DNA of 64,000 bases, taken from the NCBI GenBank assembly GCA_027484725.1, contig JAIXSK010000014.1:90323-154322 (forward strand), given 5' to 3'. This document shows, one piece after another, positions 63,511 to 64,000 of this stretch (position 1 is its first letter; the number at the start of each line of letters is the position of its first letter). A program made the translations under genes and the position numbers. This DNA is from Flavobacterium sp. Lineage in GTDB: Bacteria > Bacteroidota > Bacteroidia > Flavobacteriales > Flavobacteriaceae. Below the pieces are notes generated by a model, which worked only from the letters and a program-made list of their open reading frames with translations, was not told the DNA's origin and searched no databases.

Positions 63511-63518
63511 TATATTTG
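63511..63518 (+). promoter_or_regulatory. Candidate -7 box before the small sorted protein
   Basis: TATATTTG 20 nt before ATG 63539; no -33 TTG in range. Confidence 0.5.
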
Positions 63519-63538
63519 CGTCTTAATAGAACTATGAA

Positions 63539-63751
63539 ATGAAAAAGAATTTTTTAACTATACCCCTCGTAATTCTGTTCGTCTTGACGGATTTTGTGGT
63601 TTTTGCACAACCGGGTGACGACGATGGTTCTGGAGGATTGGAAGGCAATGACCCTCCACCAGCTCCTATTAATACAAAACTAATATGGTTAGCTGTTATA
63701 GCTATTGTTTATGGCTTTTACAGCATTAAAAAATACAAGAAAGCTATTTAA
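63539..63751 (+). CDS. Small secreted membrane protein, PID-CTERM-like
   Basis: 70 residues: signal peptide (FLTIPLVILFVLTDFVVFAQ), a short acidic and Gly/Pro linker (PGDDDGSGGLEGNDPPPAPI), a membrane helix (TKLIWLAVIAIVYGFYSI) and a basic tail (KKYKKAI). The build of Pro-rich linker, hydrophobic helix and Lys tail resembles the PID-CTERM class of small Bacteroidetes proteins, with INTKL in place of the usual PID. Function unknown. An overlapping start (ATGAAATGA, 63534) precedes the true ATG. Own terminator follows. Confidence 0.7.
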   Translation: MKKNFLTIPLVILFVLTDFVVFAQPGDDDGSGGLEGNDPPPAPINTKLIWLAVIAIVYGFYSIKKYKKAI

Positions 63752-63769
63752 TAATACCGATATATATAA

Positions 63770-63804
63770 AAAAGCCTGATTTAATAAAATCAGGCTTTTT
63801 TATT
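63770..63804. terminator. Terminator after the small sorted protein
   Basis: AAAGCCTGAT / ATCAGGCTTT stem with A-run before and six Ts after. Confidence 0.85.
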
Positions 63805-63863
63805 TGACTAAATATCAATTTACAAAACGTATTGCTTTTTTAGTTTAGTTTATATTGAATCAA

Positions 63864-63893
63864 CAAAAAAACCCCGCTCAATGAGCGGGGTTT
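63864..63893. terminator. Terminator of the T9SS cargo gene
   Basis: AAACCCCGCTC / GAGCGGGGTTT stem (63869-63893), 3-nt loop; on the minus strand it follows the stop codon at 63914 and ends in Ts. Confidence 0.85.
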
Positions 63894-63913
63894 CTATTAT
63901 ATCAAAGACTTAA

Positions 63914-64000
63914 TTATCTTTTGATTACTCTCACGGTTTTCACGTTGTCTCCTTGAGTTACAATGATGTTGTAAACTCCTGAAGGGAAACGAGATCCGAT
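63914..64000 (-). CDS. T9SS cargo protein, C-terminal end (cut by window edge)
   Basis: Only the last 28 residues are inside. They read FPSGVYNIIVTQGDNVKTV and end VRVIKR before TAA, the typical final strands and basic end of a T9SS type A sorting domain. The protein is therefore exported by the type IX system; nothing can be said of its function. A strong terminator follows. Confidence 0.82.
   Translation of the reverse strand: MGSRFPSGVYNIIVTQGDNVKTVRVIKR

Overview
The window looks like chromosomal DNA of a Flavobacteriaceae bacterium, probably Flavobacterium or a close relative. Reasons: AT-rich DNA; genes with few Shine-Dalgarno sequences; promoters of the Bacteroidetes type (TTG, 19-20 nt, TAnnTTTG; six complete examples); secreted proteins ending in type IX secretion (T9SS) sorting domains; a TonB-dependent receptor with a carboxypeptidase-like N-terminal domain; DUF4290, DUF5686 and DUF2279 proteins; and the long Bacteroidetes form of GAPDH. 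No prophage, insertion sequence, CRISPR array or rRNA was seen, so this is mostly ordinary core chromosome with a few accessory genes.

Layout. 1-9.3 kb: a truncated TonB receptor behind an M23 peptidase; a ZapB-like/ZapA/6S-like RNA/RNase Y cluster; a PAS histidine kinase overlapping its response regulator; XerD; two outer-membrane barrel proteins. 9.8-22.1 kb: aroQ-DUF5686; the DUF493-DUF4290-murA-CDF operon; an AAA ATPase, recQ-fmt, HU, yqgE, a class IV aminotransferase, a START-like protein and a CAT-anticodon tRNA. 22.4-30.8 kb: one 2780-residue secreted repeat protein. 30.8-40 kb: hisS, an FtsX-type permease, prmC, ribD-HAD-yigZ, a thioesterase, and dnaA-phosphatase-RsmI-like methylase. 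40-49 kb: a lysozyme-like protein, the dapF-GNAT-mltG-DUF2279 operon, a Deg protease, GAPDH and an amino-acid permease. 49-64 kb: a T9SS-exported DUF4874/DUF4832 protein, aconitase, an acyltransferase divergent from a copper-monooxygenase-like protein, a four-gene PPIase/MoxR group, prfC, a very small sorted protein and the tail of another T9SS cargo.

Themes. Many genes serve the envelope: wall synthesis and remodelling (murA, dapF, mltG, M23 peptidase, lysozyme-like protein), outer-membrane protein folding and quality control (three PPIases, Deg protease) and surface cargo. The rest is replication, translation and central metabolism. The least ordinary items are the PHM-like protein at 55178-56341 with a changed CuH-like site, the fosfomycin-insensitive type of MurA, a GC-rich intergenic repeat in two copies, GTTAA repeats before the Deg protease, paired repeats before HU, and start codons almost touching -7 promoter boxes. 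I found no clear undescribed multi-gene system; the PHM-like/acyltransferase pair is the best candidate for follow-up.
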